Source: Lachnospiraceae bacterium (lineage in GTDB: Bacteria > Bacillota > Clostridia > Lachnospirales > Lachnospiraceae). From it: a stretch of DNA of 59,862 bases. The notes beneath the pieces were generated by a model. That model saw only the letters and a list, made by a program, of their open reading frames with translations, was not told the DNA's origin and did no database searches. The stretch lies in assembly GCA_017513005.1 (NCBI GenBank), contig JAFWDM010000005.1:1-59862 (forward strand), given 5' to 3'. Shown one piece after another: positions 18,725 to 27,500 of this stretch. Numbering within the stretch: the stretch's first letter is position 1; each line of letters starts with the position of its first letter. The position numbers were made by a program, and so were the translations under genes.

Positions 18725-20173
18725 TTAAAGATACACGGTTCCAAGGATCGGCTTGCCGGACGCCTGTACAAGCTCCACTTCCTCCGCGGCATCGCGGTAA
18801 ACCGTCTCCCCGATCTCCTCGACCAGGATGCAGGCATCCGCATCGCGCAGGCGCCGGATCGAAGAAGCGTTCCTGTCGAGCTCGGAGGCGACGGCAAAGG
18901 TGAGAGCGCTGCCGCTCTCCCCGGCGCGCTTCTGCAGCATTTCCGCAAAGGAACGCAGAAGCGATTCCCTGAGACTTCCGGCCAGAACAATATTGGACCA
19001 GCCTGAGGCGGCGGTGAGGTTCTCCACCCTGGCCAGCAGCACATCACTGGCCTCTGCGATGGTCATATCCGGCGCATCGCTGACCAGTCTCTCCACCAGT
19101 CTGTCGATCGCGGAGGAGGGTTCTCTCCCGCCGGCACCCGCCGGGAAGGTCATGAGGTTCCTGAGCCCGTAGGTCACATTGATCTCATCATCCGTCAGGA
19201 TCCTGCCGTTCATCAGGATCCGGATCGCGAACAGGAGCACCATCAGGAAGATGCCGCCGGCCATCCCGACGACGCCGTATTTGATGCCGTGCTTGATGAT
19301 CGTCTTCGTGGACGCGCCGGTCGCCTCACTGGGTTTGATGAGCTCCTTGAGACTGGTCTGGGATGTCTGGAGGTTCTTCTGCAGGGTGGCGATCGAATTC
19401 TGCAGGTCTGTCTGCTGCTGCAGGAGCACGGTGTCGACCTGGTTCTCCTCACTCCGGCTTACCACGCTGATCTCATATTCTCCCAGCGTCCCCCGGAAAG
19501 CGTCGCGGTTTTTGTCGATCTCCTCTATGATATGGTCCAGGATCTTCCGGGACAGGTCCATATCCATGCTGCGGGCCTGCACCTTGAAGACACTGCTGAA
19601 ATGATACTGATCGCTCGTGATCAGGACCAGTTCGCGGATGTTCTGCTCCGACACACCCTGCTCCGAGGCGATCGCATCATAGGAGATCCCGCTGTTGATA
19701 AAATCCACGTAGGCATGGACGACATTGCTGGCATTGATGACAGCGGCGTTCTGTGTCTGTCCGGGCTCTGCGTCGGAATCATCCGCCCTGTCCAGGCCGG
19801 GTGTGCGGACGACAAAGGAGGCAATGGCGGCGCTTTCGTTGTGCGGATCGATCTGCATCAGCAGAGACTCGTTAAAATACTGCTGCTTCGCATCGATCTT
19901 GGTCTGAAAGCGCTCGATCGCGTTGGTATATGCCTCTACAGAGGCATTATAGACGGCCATATTCGCCAGGTACTCCTCGTGCGCCACATTCGAGACGCTC
20001 CGGTTCCGGTACTCGCGCAAGACCTTCACGCCTGCCAGAAGGACCGCCAGGATCAGGCCGGCCAGCAGCATACTGCGCCAGCGCCGCAGGGTCAGGAGCA
20101 GGAGCCTGGGCAGGCTCACTTCCCGCATCTTTGCGCCCGGATGATTACGGTTCGTGTAGTTCATATTGCTCAA
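18725..20173 (-). CDS. Wzz-like chain-length regulator with degenerate BY-kinase-like C-terminus
   Basis: About 482 residues. Two membrane helices flank an extracytoplasmic helical region: one after LLLLTLRRWRS (about residues 23-48) and one at VGMAGGIFLMVLLFAIRI (about 298-320), the Wzz/CpsC plan that sets polysaccharide chain length. The C-terminal 140 residues look like a CpsD-type tyrosine kinase fold but lack Walker A (SNIVLAGSLRESLLRSFAE replaces it) while keeping the terminal DACILVEE and GKPILGTVYL strands. TTG at 20173 has GGGGAGG six bases upstream and is my chosen start; ATG at 20164 is an alternative. Confidence 0.75.
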   Translation of the reverse strand: MSNMNYTNRNHPGAKMREVSLPRLLLLTLRRWRSMLLAGLILAVLLAGVKVLREYRNRSVSNVAHEEYLANMAVYNASVEAYTNAIERFQTKIDAKQQYFNESLLMQIDPHNESAAIASFVVRTPGLDRADDSDAEPGQTQNAAVINASNVVHAYVDFINSGISYDAIASEQGVSEQNIRELVLITSDQYHFSSVFKVQARSMDMDLSRKILDHIIEEIDKNRDAFRGTLGEYEISVVSRSEENQVDTVLLQQQTDLQNSIATLQKNLQTSQTSLKELIKPSEATGASTKTIIKHGIKYGVVGMAGGIFLMVLLFAIRILMNGRILTDDEINVTYGLRNLMTFPAGAGGREPSSAIDRLVERLVSDAPDMTIAEASDVLLARVENLTAASGWSNIVLAGSLRESLLRSFAEMLQKRAGESGSALTFAVASELDRNASSIRRLRDADACILVEEIGETVYRDAAEEVELVQASGKPILGTVYL

Positions 20174-20281
20174 AGTATACCTCCCCTCAGGACTGCTTTT
20201 GCCTGAATCGATGTGGCGTGCCGCCCCGGCTGTTCTCCTGCCGTTGATCACAGGCGGCACATGTCCGTAAACTGTGCTCCG

Positions 20282-20423
20282 TCTACTATCTGTCTACTGT
20301 CTGCTATCCATCTGCTGTGCTTTCCTGCGTCTGTGCAGGATCTGCTGTACCCGCCCGCACAGGGTCTGCTGTGCTTTCCGGCATCCGAGCAGGTCTATTG
20401 TGCTTTCCGGCGCCTGTGCAGGA
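20282..20423 (-). repeat. Four degenerate 24-30 bp tandem copies of the 3' end of the polymerase-flippase gene
   Basis: Units on the plus strand start at 20311, 20341, 20365 and 20394 (type TCTGCTGTGCTTTCCGGC followed by CTGTGCAGGA). The last unit is the coding end of the upstream gene (…LHRRRKAQ, stop); the others extend into the spacer. Shorter CTACTATCTGTCTACTGTC copies lie at 20283-20310. Confidence 0.8.
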
Positions 20424-23337
20424 TCCCTCTCACGAAATCCATGCAGAAGCCGGTCATAAATCCGTCCCGCAGTACAAAAAGAACCAGGATATATACCGTC
20501 CCGCCCAGCAGGATTTCACAGGCCAGCGCGGGAAAGTTTCTGTGAAACAGCGGGTCGATCCCCCGCACCGCCGCAAACATAAGGGCAGCGGCGATCAGTT
20601 TTTTCCATCCGTCCAGAAAGAGCACACAAGGATGGAAGAGGTCCCCGGCGAACACGATATAGAGTACCGTGATCGTCAGCTCGGCGACGATCGAAGCCGC
20701 GATCGCCCCGTAGCCCCAGTACCTCGGGATCAGCAGGAGGTTCAGGACCAGGTTGACGCAGGAACCCGCGATGATGAACCGGGCACTCTGGGCCCGCTTC
20801 CCGGCAGGCGTATAATATTGCGATCCCAGACAATTGCTGACACCGATGATGACAACGATCGGGCTCATCAGGATCAGCATCATGACCGCGCGCTCATAGC
20901 CCGGCCCCAGAAACCAGGGTATAAACCGGGGTGCCACCCCCGCCAGGCCAAACCCGATCGCCAGCCCCATAAACAGGATATAATTGATCGACGTCTCGAT
21001 CCTCCGGCGGATCTCATCGTATCTCTCCTCCGCAAACAGGAAGGAGATCCTGGCTCCCAGGACGCTGTTGAGCGCCGTAAAGGTGAGTGCCTTCATGATG
21101 TTGATCAGCTGCACGACCTTGTCATAGCAGCCGTTCTCGGCCTCGTTGCGCGTGATCTCCCCGATCAGGGTCTTGTCCAGTACGGTGTAGACAGAGGTCG
21201 CGATCGACGGGATAAAGTAGACCATCGTTTCCTTCAGGTGCCTGCGGATCCGAAGCGTCCGCGGATCGACCCGGTCCAGAAACTTCGGCATATGGATCCA
21301 CATGGACATATTTCCCACCATGGTGGTCGCGGACAGGATCGCGATATATAAGAGCAGGTCCTCCGGCCTGTGGACCAGCGTAAAGATCAGGACGGCGCCC
21401 AGAAGCTTGAAGGCGGCGTTTTTCGTCACGATATAGCGGAACTCTTCAATGCCTGTGAAAAACCAGGAGATGTCGAACATCACCGCCAGGATCGCCATGA
21501 TCTGCGGAATATAGTAGATCTGATAGCGGTCCCTGCAGAGAATAAAAACGATAAAGGCAAGGATCGCGGCCGACGAGGTCAGGACGGTCATCAACTCGAT
21601 CTCCCAGAAGAGCTTTGACCGCAGAGCCCTGTCCCGGCGGTTGCGGGCGATCTCGCGGGACCCGTAGGAGACCGTTCCCAGTGCCGCGAACATGGAAAAA
21701 TAGGTCTGGTAGGAGGCCGTGAAGCTGTAGATCCCGTTTTTATCCGCCCCCAGGACACGGGCCACATAGGGGGCCGTGATCATGGGCAGGATGACGATCA
21801 GCACCTGGTAGGCCATGCTGAGGACAAAGTTCACACGCACGCTGGGCCCGTCCGGCTTCGTCCCGCTTTTTTTCCCTCCCGCTGCTGCGGGAGCTTCCAC
21901 TTCTTCGGGAGTTTTCGCCGTTTCGGAGGGGTCCTCCCCTGCGGGCGCTTTCCATCCCGCAAGGGCAGGATCCTTCACAGCCCCGGCGGTTTCCGCATAA
22001 AGGGACGATCTCCTCTCAGCCTCTGCGGCTTCCGCAAAAGAGACAGGTGCCCCCTCATAAAAACCGGCTCCCGGCTCCTTGTCCGGCGAAGTCCCGGCGG
22101 ATACGATCCCGGGTGTTTTTTTTCTCCTCCACACCTCCAGTGCATGCCAGAAGGCAAACAGGGTGCAGCACTGCTCGGGATCCAGCAGGACATTGTTCAT
22201 CAGGCTGTAGCCTGCGATACACACCATCCAGATGCAGAGTACCGTGTCCCCGTTTTTCACGGCGGCGACGGAGATCATCGCATAAACACCGAACAGGATG
22301 ATCGCGAAGACCAGGCCGTAGTTGATCAGCACCTTCATGTAGGCGCTGTCTATATAGAAATAGTTGGGGGACTGCAGGTCCCCGTTCTGATAGACGACCT
22401 GTCCGAAGGGATGGATCCCGTAGCTTTTGAGACCCTCCGCCGCATGCCGGATGCGAAAGTGGGTCAGCTTATCATCGATCTTGAGCCACAGCTTGCTGTT
22501 GGAATTGTAGTGGGAGACCACTTCATAGGCAAAAAACGCCAGGACCGGATAGCAAAGCCCCGCCAGAAGCCGCATCAGGGCATGATTCGGAAACAGATCG
22601 ATCCCGCCGTAGAAACAGATCAGATACAAAAGGACGAAAAAGCTTGTGATCAGAAAGGGAATGTTCGTGTTCGTCCGCACGTAGACCAGGACATTGATCC
22701 CCTCCAGCACGGCCAGAGACCACAGCGGGAGCCGCTGTACACGCTCCCCCCGCAGCTGCTTTTCCTCCGCCAGAGCCGGAAGATCCGTATAGGCATATGC
22801 CCCGCAGAAAAACAGGTTAAAAATATAGATCGAAGGGAAAGAGACGAACCTGAATCCCATATAATCACGGACCCGGCTGCCGTCGATCAGGGGCGGCTGC
22901 CAGATCAGTCCGATCCTGTCGCAGACCAGTACCCCCAGATAGGACACCAGACAGGCCCAGAACATGACCTTGCAGATCCGTTTGAAGGAGATATCCTTCA
23001 CCGCCATCATCATCACAAAGAGCTGCAGAAAAGTGATCCCCGCCCCCGCCATCTGCTGGATCATCATAAAAAAGCAGAAAGCGCCGGCCGCCAGGGATAC
23101 CGCCCTGGCCGCCAGGTGCATGTCTGAGAGCAGGATCCGCGCAAGGAAAAGAAACAGGCAGAAATACCGGATGAGTTTGCCCAGCTCGGTGCCGAAAATA
23201 GTCCCGAACCCGCTGTCATCGATATATGCCTGCAGCACCCACAGGATCAGTCCTGCAAATGTCATCAGTTCATCGAGGCGTACCCGCGGACCCTCCTGCG
23301 GAATCCTGATCCGGACCGCCCTGCTGTCAAAAATCAT
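20395..23337 (-). CDS. Fused Wzy-like polysaccharide polymerase and Wzx-like flippase
   Basis: 980 residues in one frame. Residues 1 to about 405 form a multi-helix membrane domain like O-antigen/EpsG-type polymerases, with a long loop before NYFYIDSAYMKVLINYGLVF near its end. Residues about 406-499 are a hydrophilic Pro/Ala/Glu-rich linker. From about residue 500 the chain is a complete 12-14-helix oligosaccharide flippase: NFVLSMAYQVLIVILPMITA, APYVARVLGADKNGIYSFTA, then PIVVIIGVSNCLGSQYYTPA late in the domain, about 480 residues, the usual Wzx size. Normally these are separate genes. The ATG at 23337 has GGAGG 13 nt upstream. It would flip lipid-linked units and polymerise them outside; the coupling is inferred. 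Confidence 0.85.
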   Translation of the reverse strand: MIFDSRAVRIRIPQEGPRVRLDELMTFAGLILWVLQAYIDDSGFGTIFGTELGKLIRYFCLFLFLARILLSDMHLAARAVSLAAGAFCFFMMIQQMAGAGITFLQLFVMMMAVKDISFKRICKVMFWACLVSYLGVLVCDRIGLIWQPPLIDGSRVRDYMGFRFVSFPSIYIFNLFFCGAYAYTDLPALAEEKQLRGERVQRLPLWSLAVLEGINVLVYVRTNTNIPFLITSFFVLLYLICFYGGIDLFPNHALMRLLAGLCYPVLAFFAYEVVSHYNSNSKLWLKIDDKLTHFRIRHAAEGLKSYGIHPFGQVVYQNGDLQSPNYFYIDSAYMKVLINYGLVFAIILFGVYAMISVAAVKNGDTVLCIWMVCIAGYSLMNNVLLDPEQCCTLFAFWHALEVWRRKKTPGIVSAGTSPDKEPGAGFYEGAPVSFAEAAEAERRSSLYAETAGAVKDPALAGWKAPAGEDPSETAKTPEEVEAPAAAGGKKSGTKPDGPSVRVNFVLSMAYQVLIVILPMITAPYVARVLGADKNGIYSFTASYQTYFSMFAALGTVSYGSREIARNRRDRALRSKLFWEIELMTVLTSSAAILAFIVFILCRDRYQIYYIPQIMAILAVMFDISWFFTGIEEFRYIVTKNAAFKLLGAVLIFTLVHRPEDLLLYIAILSATTMVGNMSMWIHMPKFLDRVDPRTLRIRRHLKETMVYFIPSIATSVYTVLDKTLIGEITRNEAENGCYDKVVQLINIMKALTFTALNSVLGARISFLFAEERYDEIRRRIETSINYILFMGLAIGFGLAGVAPRFIPWFLGPGYERAVMMLILMSPIVVIIGVSNCLGSQYYTPAGKRAQSARFIIAGSCVNLVLNLLLIPRYWGYGAIAASIVAELTITVLYIVFAGDLFHPCVLFLDGWKKLIAAALMFAAVRGIDPLFHRNFPALACEILLGGTVYILVLFVLRDGFMTGFCMDFVRGILHRRRKAQ

Positions 23338-23479
23338 CGAATATGCTCAACCTCCGCACTGCCAGTGTGCTGTCCTCCACCGTTATGGCCTGCCCGCGGA
23401 TGACAGCAGCTCAGGAGCTCCATTGGAAATGATCCCCGGAAATGATCCCTGCAGTTCGTTCTGCTACAGGTCCTCAACT

Positions 23480-23633
23480 GTCACAGTTCAGGCTCACCTG
23501 AAAACTCGAGGTGTTTTTCGCGGCTTTTTCACGAAAAACCCGAGTAGAACGGCGCGCGCCGCACGCGAAGCGTATTGGAATCGGTGCGCGCAACGTTACA
23601 TGTTCACGCCCTCAATAGGGCGTGAACAGTAAC
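23480..23633 (+). repeat. Dispersed 154-bp three-hairpin repeat, copy A
   Basis: Three consecutive inverted repeats: GTTTTTCGCG with CACGAAAAAC; GCGCGCGCCG with CGGTGCGCGC, enclosing ACGC-GAA-GCGT; and GTTACATGTTCACGCCCT with AGGGCGTGAACAGTAAC. Ends are imperfectly inverted (GTCACAGTTCAG versus complement GTTACTGTTCAC). No open frame. It fills most of the 298-bp gap between the LicD gene and the polymerase-flippase gene. The second copy is at 38482-38635. Confidence 0.85.
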
Positions 23634-23635
23634 CC

Positions 23636-24490
23636 TCATCTGCCGGCAATATCCTCCGGCGTCTCGCCGGGCTCCAGAAGCCAGGCATCCATGCCGTGCA
23701 TGACACGCTTTTCCTCGGGAGGCAGCTGCATATAGTCGTGATACAGCCCCCTCAGATAGTGGTCATAATTGGAGGGCGCGTTCATCTGCCTGCCCTCGAA
23801 AGGAACCTTGACCGGAATCATGAATTTTTTCCGGGACATACGCTCCCTGGGACCATATCCCCACATGACGCAGCCGACATAGGGAGTACTGTCGTAGGGA
23901 ACGCTCATGGACAGCCTGTCGATCTTTGCAAGAAGCTTCGGCATCGGAGCCGCCACCTTCAGCACGGCGATCACCGCGGGCTTCAGAAGCCGTTTCAGGG
24001 CAGTCCTGCCCTCGCCCTTTTTTGCGATCTTGATAAAGATCAGTTTCCGCAGGCGAAGGGACTTTTCATAGAGGCGCCGGTTCTCATTTCTGTCAACGGG
24101 ATTTCCGTCGATGGGAAAAATATCCATCCAGATCTGGCTGATATTCTCCTCGCTGTCGTAATAGGGGAAATCGACGAAGGTGCGTGTGTCGACCAGCTTG
24201 ATGAAGGGATAGGACAGGCTCCCGTCGCGATAGCTCAAAAACTCCATGTACTCCGGAAACCCGGTCATATCCAGGCTGTCCGGATCAAAGAGCCGCTCAT
24301 AGTCCGTCCGCGGCATCATCACGTCGATGTCATCGTCCCAGGGAATAAAGCCCTGGTGGCGGATGGCCCCCAGAAGTGTCCCACCGCCCAGCGTAAAATA
24401 AATATCATTCTGTTCGCACAGCTTTGTAAAGGCATCGAGGAGCTCCAGCTCAAGACCGCGGATCTCCTCCAGTGTTAGTTTTTTCATCAT
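23636..24490 (-). CDS. LicD-family phosphotransferase
   Basis: 284 residues. The nucleotidyltransferase-fold signature is clear: LGGGTLLGAIRHQGFIPWDD near residues 34-53 followed by DIDVMMPR. LicD enzymes transfer phosphocholine or another phospho-polyol group from a CDP-linked donor to a cell-surface glycan or teichoic acid. It lies between two glycosyltransferases and the polymerase-flippase, so it most likely decorates this polymer. A CDP-donor-making enzyme (42362-43078) is encoded 18 kb away. The exact group transferred is unknown. The start is the first of two adjacent ATGs, with a weak AAGGGTGA site. Confidence 0.9.
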   Translation of the reverse strand: MMKKLTLEEIRGLELELLDAFTKLCEQNDIYFTLGGGTLLGAIRHQGFIPWDDDIDVMMPRTDYERLFDPDSLDMTGFPEYMEFLSYRDGSLSYPFIKLVDTRTFVDFPYYDSEENISQIWMDIFPIDGNPVDRNENRRLYEKSLRLRKLIFIKIAKKGEGRTALKRLLKPAVIAVLKVAAPMPKLLAKIDRLSMSVPYDSTPYVGCVMWGYGPRERMSRKKFMIPVKVPFEGRQMNAPSNYDHYLRGLYHDYMQLPPEEKRVMHGMDAWLLEPGETPEDIAGR

Positions 24491-24492
24491 TC

Positions 24493-24602
24493 ACCCTTTC
24501 CGGCCGTGCCGCCCGCCAGCGTAAAAAAATGTTATCGAACTTTTTTTACTCTTTCCGACCATGCCGCTCGCCAGAATAAAATATGCTGTCGAGCATTTTT
24601 TT
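24493..24602 (-). repeat. 55-bp tandem duplication at the GT4-LicD junction
   Basis: Two imperfect 55-bp copies (24493-24547 and 24548-24602), the second overlapping the stop codon of the preceding glycosyltransferase. Each has a short hairpin near its T/A-run, e.g. ATGCT-GTCG-AGCAT before TTTTTTT. Confidence 0.85.
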
Positions 24603-25854
24603 ACTCTTCCAGCAGCCCTTCCAGCAACCCTTCCAGCCGCTTCACTTCTGTCGCACTGTTATACCCTTTTTCGGTAAAATCGTCAAGGAGACTCCTGCAG
24701 GCCGGACCATCTGCGGAGAGGGGCCTCGCATCCATCTGCCTTCTCATCTGTGCGATCTGCACCGCCCAGGCAGCCGGTCCCTTTTCCAGCGGATAAAAAC
24801 ACAGCCTGTCCGTGACGGCGATATCCTCCGGGATCACGCCGGCGGAAGCCAGCGTCGGAAGACCGGATGCCTGTGCCTCCAGCCCTGCGATCCCGAGCCC
24901 CTCAAAGACGGACGGGAACAGGAAGAAATCCGAAGCTCCCAGCCACCCCGGGATATCCGTCACGATGCCGGCAAACCGGACCTTATCCTGCAGTCCGCGG
25001 TCCCGCACATGCGTGCGCAGCATCTCCTCGTCCTCCCCCTGCCCGATCAGAAGAAGCCTGGCATCCGGCATCTGCGGCAGGAGCGCCTCCAGGACATCGA
25101 CCGCAAACTTCTGGTTTTTCTGAAAATGGAGCCTGCCGATGCAACTCAGAAGATAGGGGTCTTCCCACCCGGCAGCCACTCCGGATGCAGACGGGCCGCC
25201 GGCCTGCCCTGCCTCAATTTCTGAAACGGGGCCATGCAGGCCAGGGTCCGGAAACGTTCCCGCTCCTGCCTGCTTTCGCAGTTCCTCCCGGCGGGCAATG
25301 CCCGCCTGGATCCTTTCCACATCGATGGCATTGCGGATGACGACGGCTTCATGCCGCAGGTCTCCCTTCCCGCCGCGGCCGGCATAGAACCATTTCGCGG
25401 CATATTCGGAGCAGGCCCAGAAATCCGTGGCATATTTTCCGACCGCGCCCCGGTTCGCCTCATGCAAAAGGCCGCGAAGCTTTGTATCCATATTCTGCGC
25501 GTTATGGCTGTGGATGATCCGCCTGGGAATCCCGTATTTTTTTGCCATCTTCAGATAATCGATATTGGCAAGGCTGTTGACATTGACCCAGACCGCATCG
25601 TACATGGACGCATGCTTTGCAAAAAAAGCCTCCAGCTCCTTTTTAAACCGCAGCGGGTTCTGCCTTCTCGAAGTAAAATGGACCGTGCGCCCGCCCATGG
25701 CATGGATCTCATCCTCATAAGCCACCGGATCGTAGGAATTGCACAGGAAATCGAAGTGAAACCTGGTCCGGTCGATCCTGCGGTAGTAATTCATGAGAAA
25801 GCTCTCCACCCCGCCCGGGTTCTCTGTCATACCGAAAACAAGGACATTGATCAT
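24601..25854 (-). CDS. GT4-type glycosyltransferase
   Basis: 417 residues, GT-B fold. The N-terminus MINVLVFGMTENPGGVESFL is typical of retaining GT4 enzymes of exopolysaccharide clusters (EpsF type). The C-terminal half has SCIGRLHFQKNQKFAVDVL and the EX7E donor motif in FEGLGIAGLEAQASGLP. A low-complexity Gly/Pro/Ala-rich insert at about residues 195-230 separates the two domains and is not usual. AGGAG precedes the ATG. Sugar donor and acceptor cannot be inferred. Confidence 0.88.
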   Translation of the reverse strand: MINVLVFGMTENPGGVESFLMNYYRRIDRTRFHFDFLCNSYDPVAYEDEIHAMGGRTVHFTSRRQNPLRFKKELEAFFAKHASMYDAVWVNVNSLANIDYLKMAKKYGIPRRIIHSHNAQNMDTKLRGLLHEANRGAVGKYATDFWACSEYAAKWFYAGRGGKGDLRHEAVVIRNAIDVERIQAGIARREELRKQAGAGTFPDPGLHGPVSEIEAGQAGGPSASGVAAGWEDPYLLSCIGRLHFQKNQKFAVDVLEALLPQMPDARLLLIGQGEDEEMLRTHVRDRGLQDKVRFAGIVTDIPGWLGASDFFLFPSVFEGLGIAGLEAQASGLPTLASAGVIPEDIAVTDRLCFYPLEKGPAAWAVQIAQMRRQMDARPLSADGPACRSLLDDFTEKGYNSATEVKRLEGLLEGLLEE

Positions 25855-25998
25855 GTACAGCTGCTCCTGTCTTTTTCTTCATCATCGCGCCATATCCGTG
25901 ACTTCATCCGCGGATACGCGCGTGCGGACAGCGAATCTTTCTGACACCGGCGTCGGGCAGAAAGACTTGCTGACCATCCGGAGTACTTTTAACTGCGC

Positions 25999-27174
25999 CT
26001 AAGGCTCCGGCCGACTGCGCTTCTCCCTTCGTCCGTTCTGAATGACGCGCGCCTCGTAGACGGCCGCCGCGCCCGCAAAGAGCTTTCTCCGGAGAAGTCG
26101 GATCGGCAGAAACCGCGCCCCTTTATGGCGCCCGGGATCGTACGCCCCGATCGCCGCCGCAAACGGCTCCTCTTCACTGATTTCTCTCATCCTTCGGATC
26201 TTTTCCCTTAGGGACATGGGATTTCCGGCGGAAAAAACCTCGCGGACCATGAGAATATTGAACTGCATCATCCCGTAGGCGGCGCCGGCCGCCCGGATCT
26301 CCTCCGGCTGTGTGCGCAGATACTTCTGTACGGCTTCAAGTGATCTCCGGTAGCCTTCCTCCTTGCTCCCGTCGAAGGTCCGCACCGCCGACGCAGTATC
26401 TGTCGAATAGTGGTAAAAAGGGCGGTCCAGCAGCCGGATGCGCCGGCAGCCGGCAAGGCAGCGGATGAGGAAATGGCTGTCCTCCGACAGCCGGAGCGCG
26501 GGATCAAAGCGCAGATGCAGACGCTCGATGCAGGACCTCCGGAAAAACTTTCCCCACACACTCGTATACCGGGTCGGATCTTCGATGATCCGGACACTGA
26601 TCCCCATCAGTTCCTTTCCGGAAAAACGCTCCCCGCCCTCCCGGCAGACATGCACGGTCTTTTCCCCCGCCTCAAAACTGCAGAGGATCAGGTCTGTCCC
26701 CGTGAAATGGACCGCGCCGCACAGGACCTCTCCTGCGCTCTCCAGAAAATAGTCATCTGCATCCAGAAACAGGATCCATTCCCCGCAGGCCTCCTCCAGC
26801 CCCCGGTTGCGCCCGTTGGAAACACCGGGTTCACACTGAAACGCCCGCACGATCCCCGGATGCTCCTCCTGCAGGGTATTCGCCAGCTGCCAGGTCGCAT
26901 CCTCCGAGGTGTTTTCAATGATCAGGACTTCGAAGAGCGCGGAACCGCTGTCCTCTTCCTGTAGTTTGAGCGATCCCCCCTCCGGTTCCTGCAGGTCCGT
27001 TCTTTTCATGCGTGCCCGGACGACCGCGTCCTCCTGTACAGTGCCCATCGCGGTAATGGCACTCTCCACAGCCCTGCGGAGGGTCGCTTCCGCATTGTGC
27101 GCAGGAATAATGACGGAAAACAACACCCCATCACGCTGCCTGTTTTTCAGACGATTCAGAACCAGTTCATTCAT
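25999..27174 (-). CDS. GT2-type glycosyltransferase
   Basis: 391 residues from the ATG at 27174, which has AGGAG six bases upstream (an in-frame ATG at 27219 lacks one). GT-A fold: FSVIIPAHNAEATLRRAVES at the N-terminus, ENTSEDATWQLA, and the metal-binding LDADDYF, then a late SEDSHFLIRCL. A charged insert of about 35 residues interrupts the first Rossmann strand-helix region. First gene of the polysaccharide operon, following the promoter at 27228. Confidence 0.87.
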   Translation of the reverse strand: MNELVLNRLKNRQRDGVLFSVIIPAHNAEATLRRAVESAITAMGTVQEDAVVRARMKRTDLQEPEGGSLKLQEEDSGSALFEVLIIENTSEDATWQLANTLQEEHPGIVRAFQCEPGVSNGRNRGLEEACGEWILFLDADDYFLESAGEVLCGAVHFTGTDLILCSFEAGEKTVHVCREGGERFSGKELMGISVRIIEDPTRYTSVWGKFFRRSCIERLHLRFDPALRLSEDSHFLIRCLAGCRRIRLLDRPFYHYSTDTASAVRTFDGSKEEGYRRSLEAVQKYLRTQPEEIRAAGAAYGMMQFNILMVREVFSAGNPMSLREKIRRMREISEEEPFAAAIGAYDPGRHKGARFLPIRLLRRKLFAGAAAVYEARVIQNGRREKRSRPEP

Positions 27175-27227
27175 GCCCTTCTCCTGCCGACCGTTTCTCT
27201 TAGAGATCCTCATTTCCAACTTATTTT

Positions 27228-27256
27228 AGAGTATCGTAAAAGCGCCTTTTCCGCAA
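27228..27256 (-). promoter_or_regulatory. Promoter of the 16.8-27.2 kb polysaccharide operon
   Basis: Minus-strand TTGCGG (27256-27251), 17-nt spacer, TACTCT (27233-27228), about 55 nt before the first glycosyltransferase. Confidence 0.65.
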
Positions 27257-27397
27257 GTCCGGCTTGTCTGTGCACTGGCCCTCCGCCCCGTCTGCCCAGC
27301 CAGGAAAAACACTTTCCGCCCCTGACATCATTTTATCTCAGCGAGTGAAGCCCCCGCTTATAGAAGCAGGATCTTTTCCTCACAAAGACAAATAATT

Positions 27398-27430
27398 CCG
27401 GAGGCTTTCCGCGCACAGGAAAACCTCCGG
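27398..27430 (-). terminator. Terminator after queA
   Basis: CCGGAGG plus TTTCC pairs with GGAAA plus CCTCCGG; on the minus strand it is followed by a T-rich tract, 70 nt beyond the queA stop. The rest of 27257-27500 shows no other feature. Confidence 0.7.
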
Positions 27431-27500
27431 ATGTACATTTTTCACACGTCAGGCGGCTGCCTGTTTTTTCATGCCGCATCGACAAGCCGGGGTCTCTCGT

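Noticed and set aside
23480-23633. Transposon encoding its own transposase
   Set aside because: No open frame is present; at most it is a non-autonomous element.
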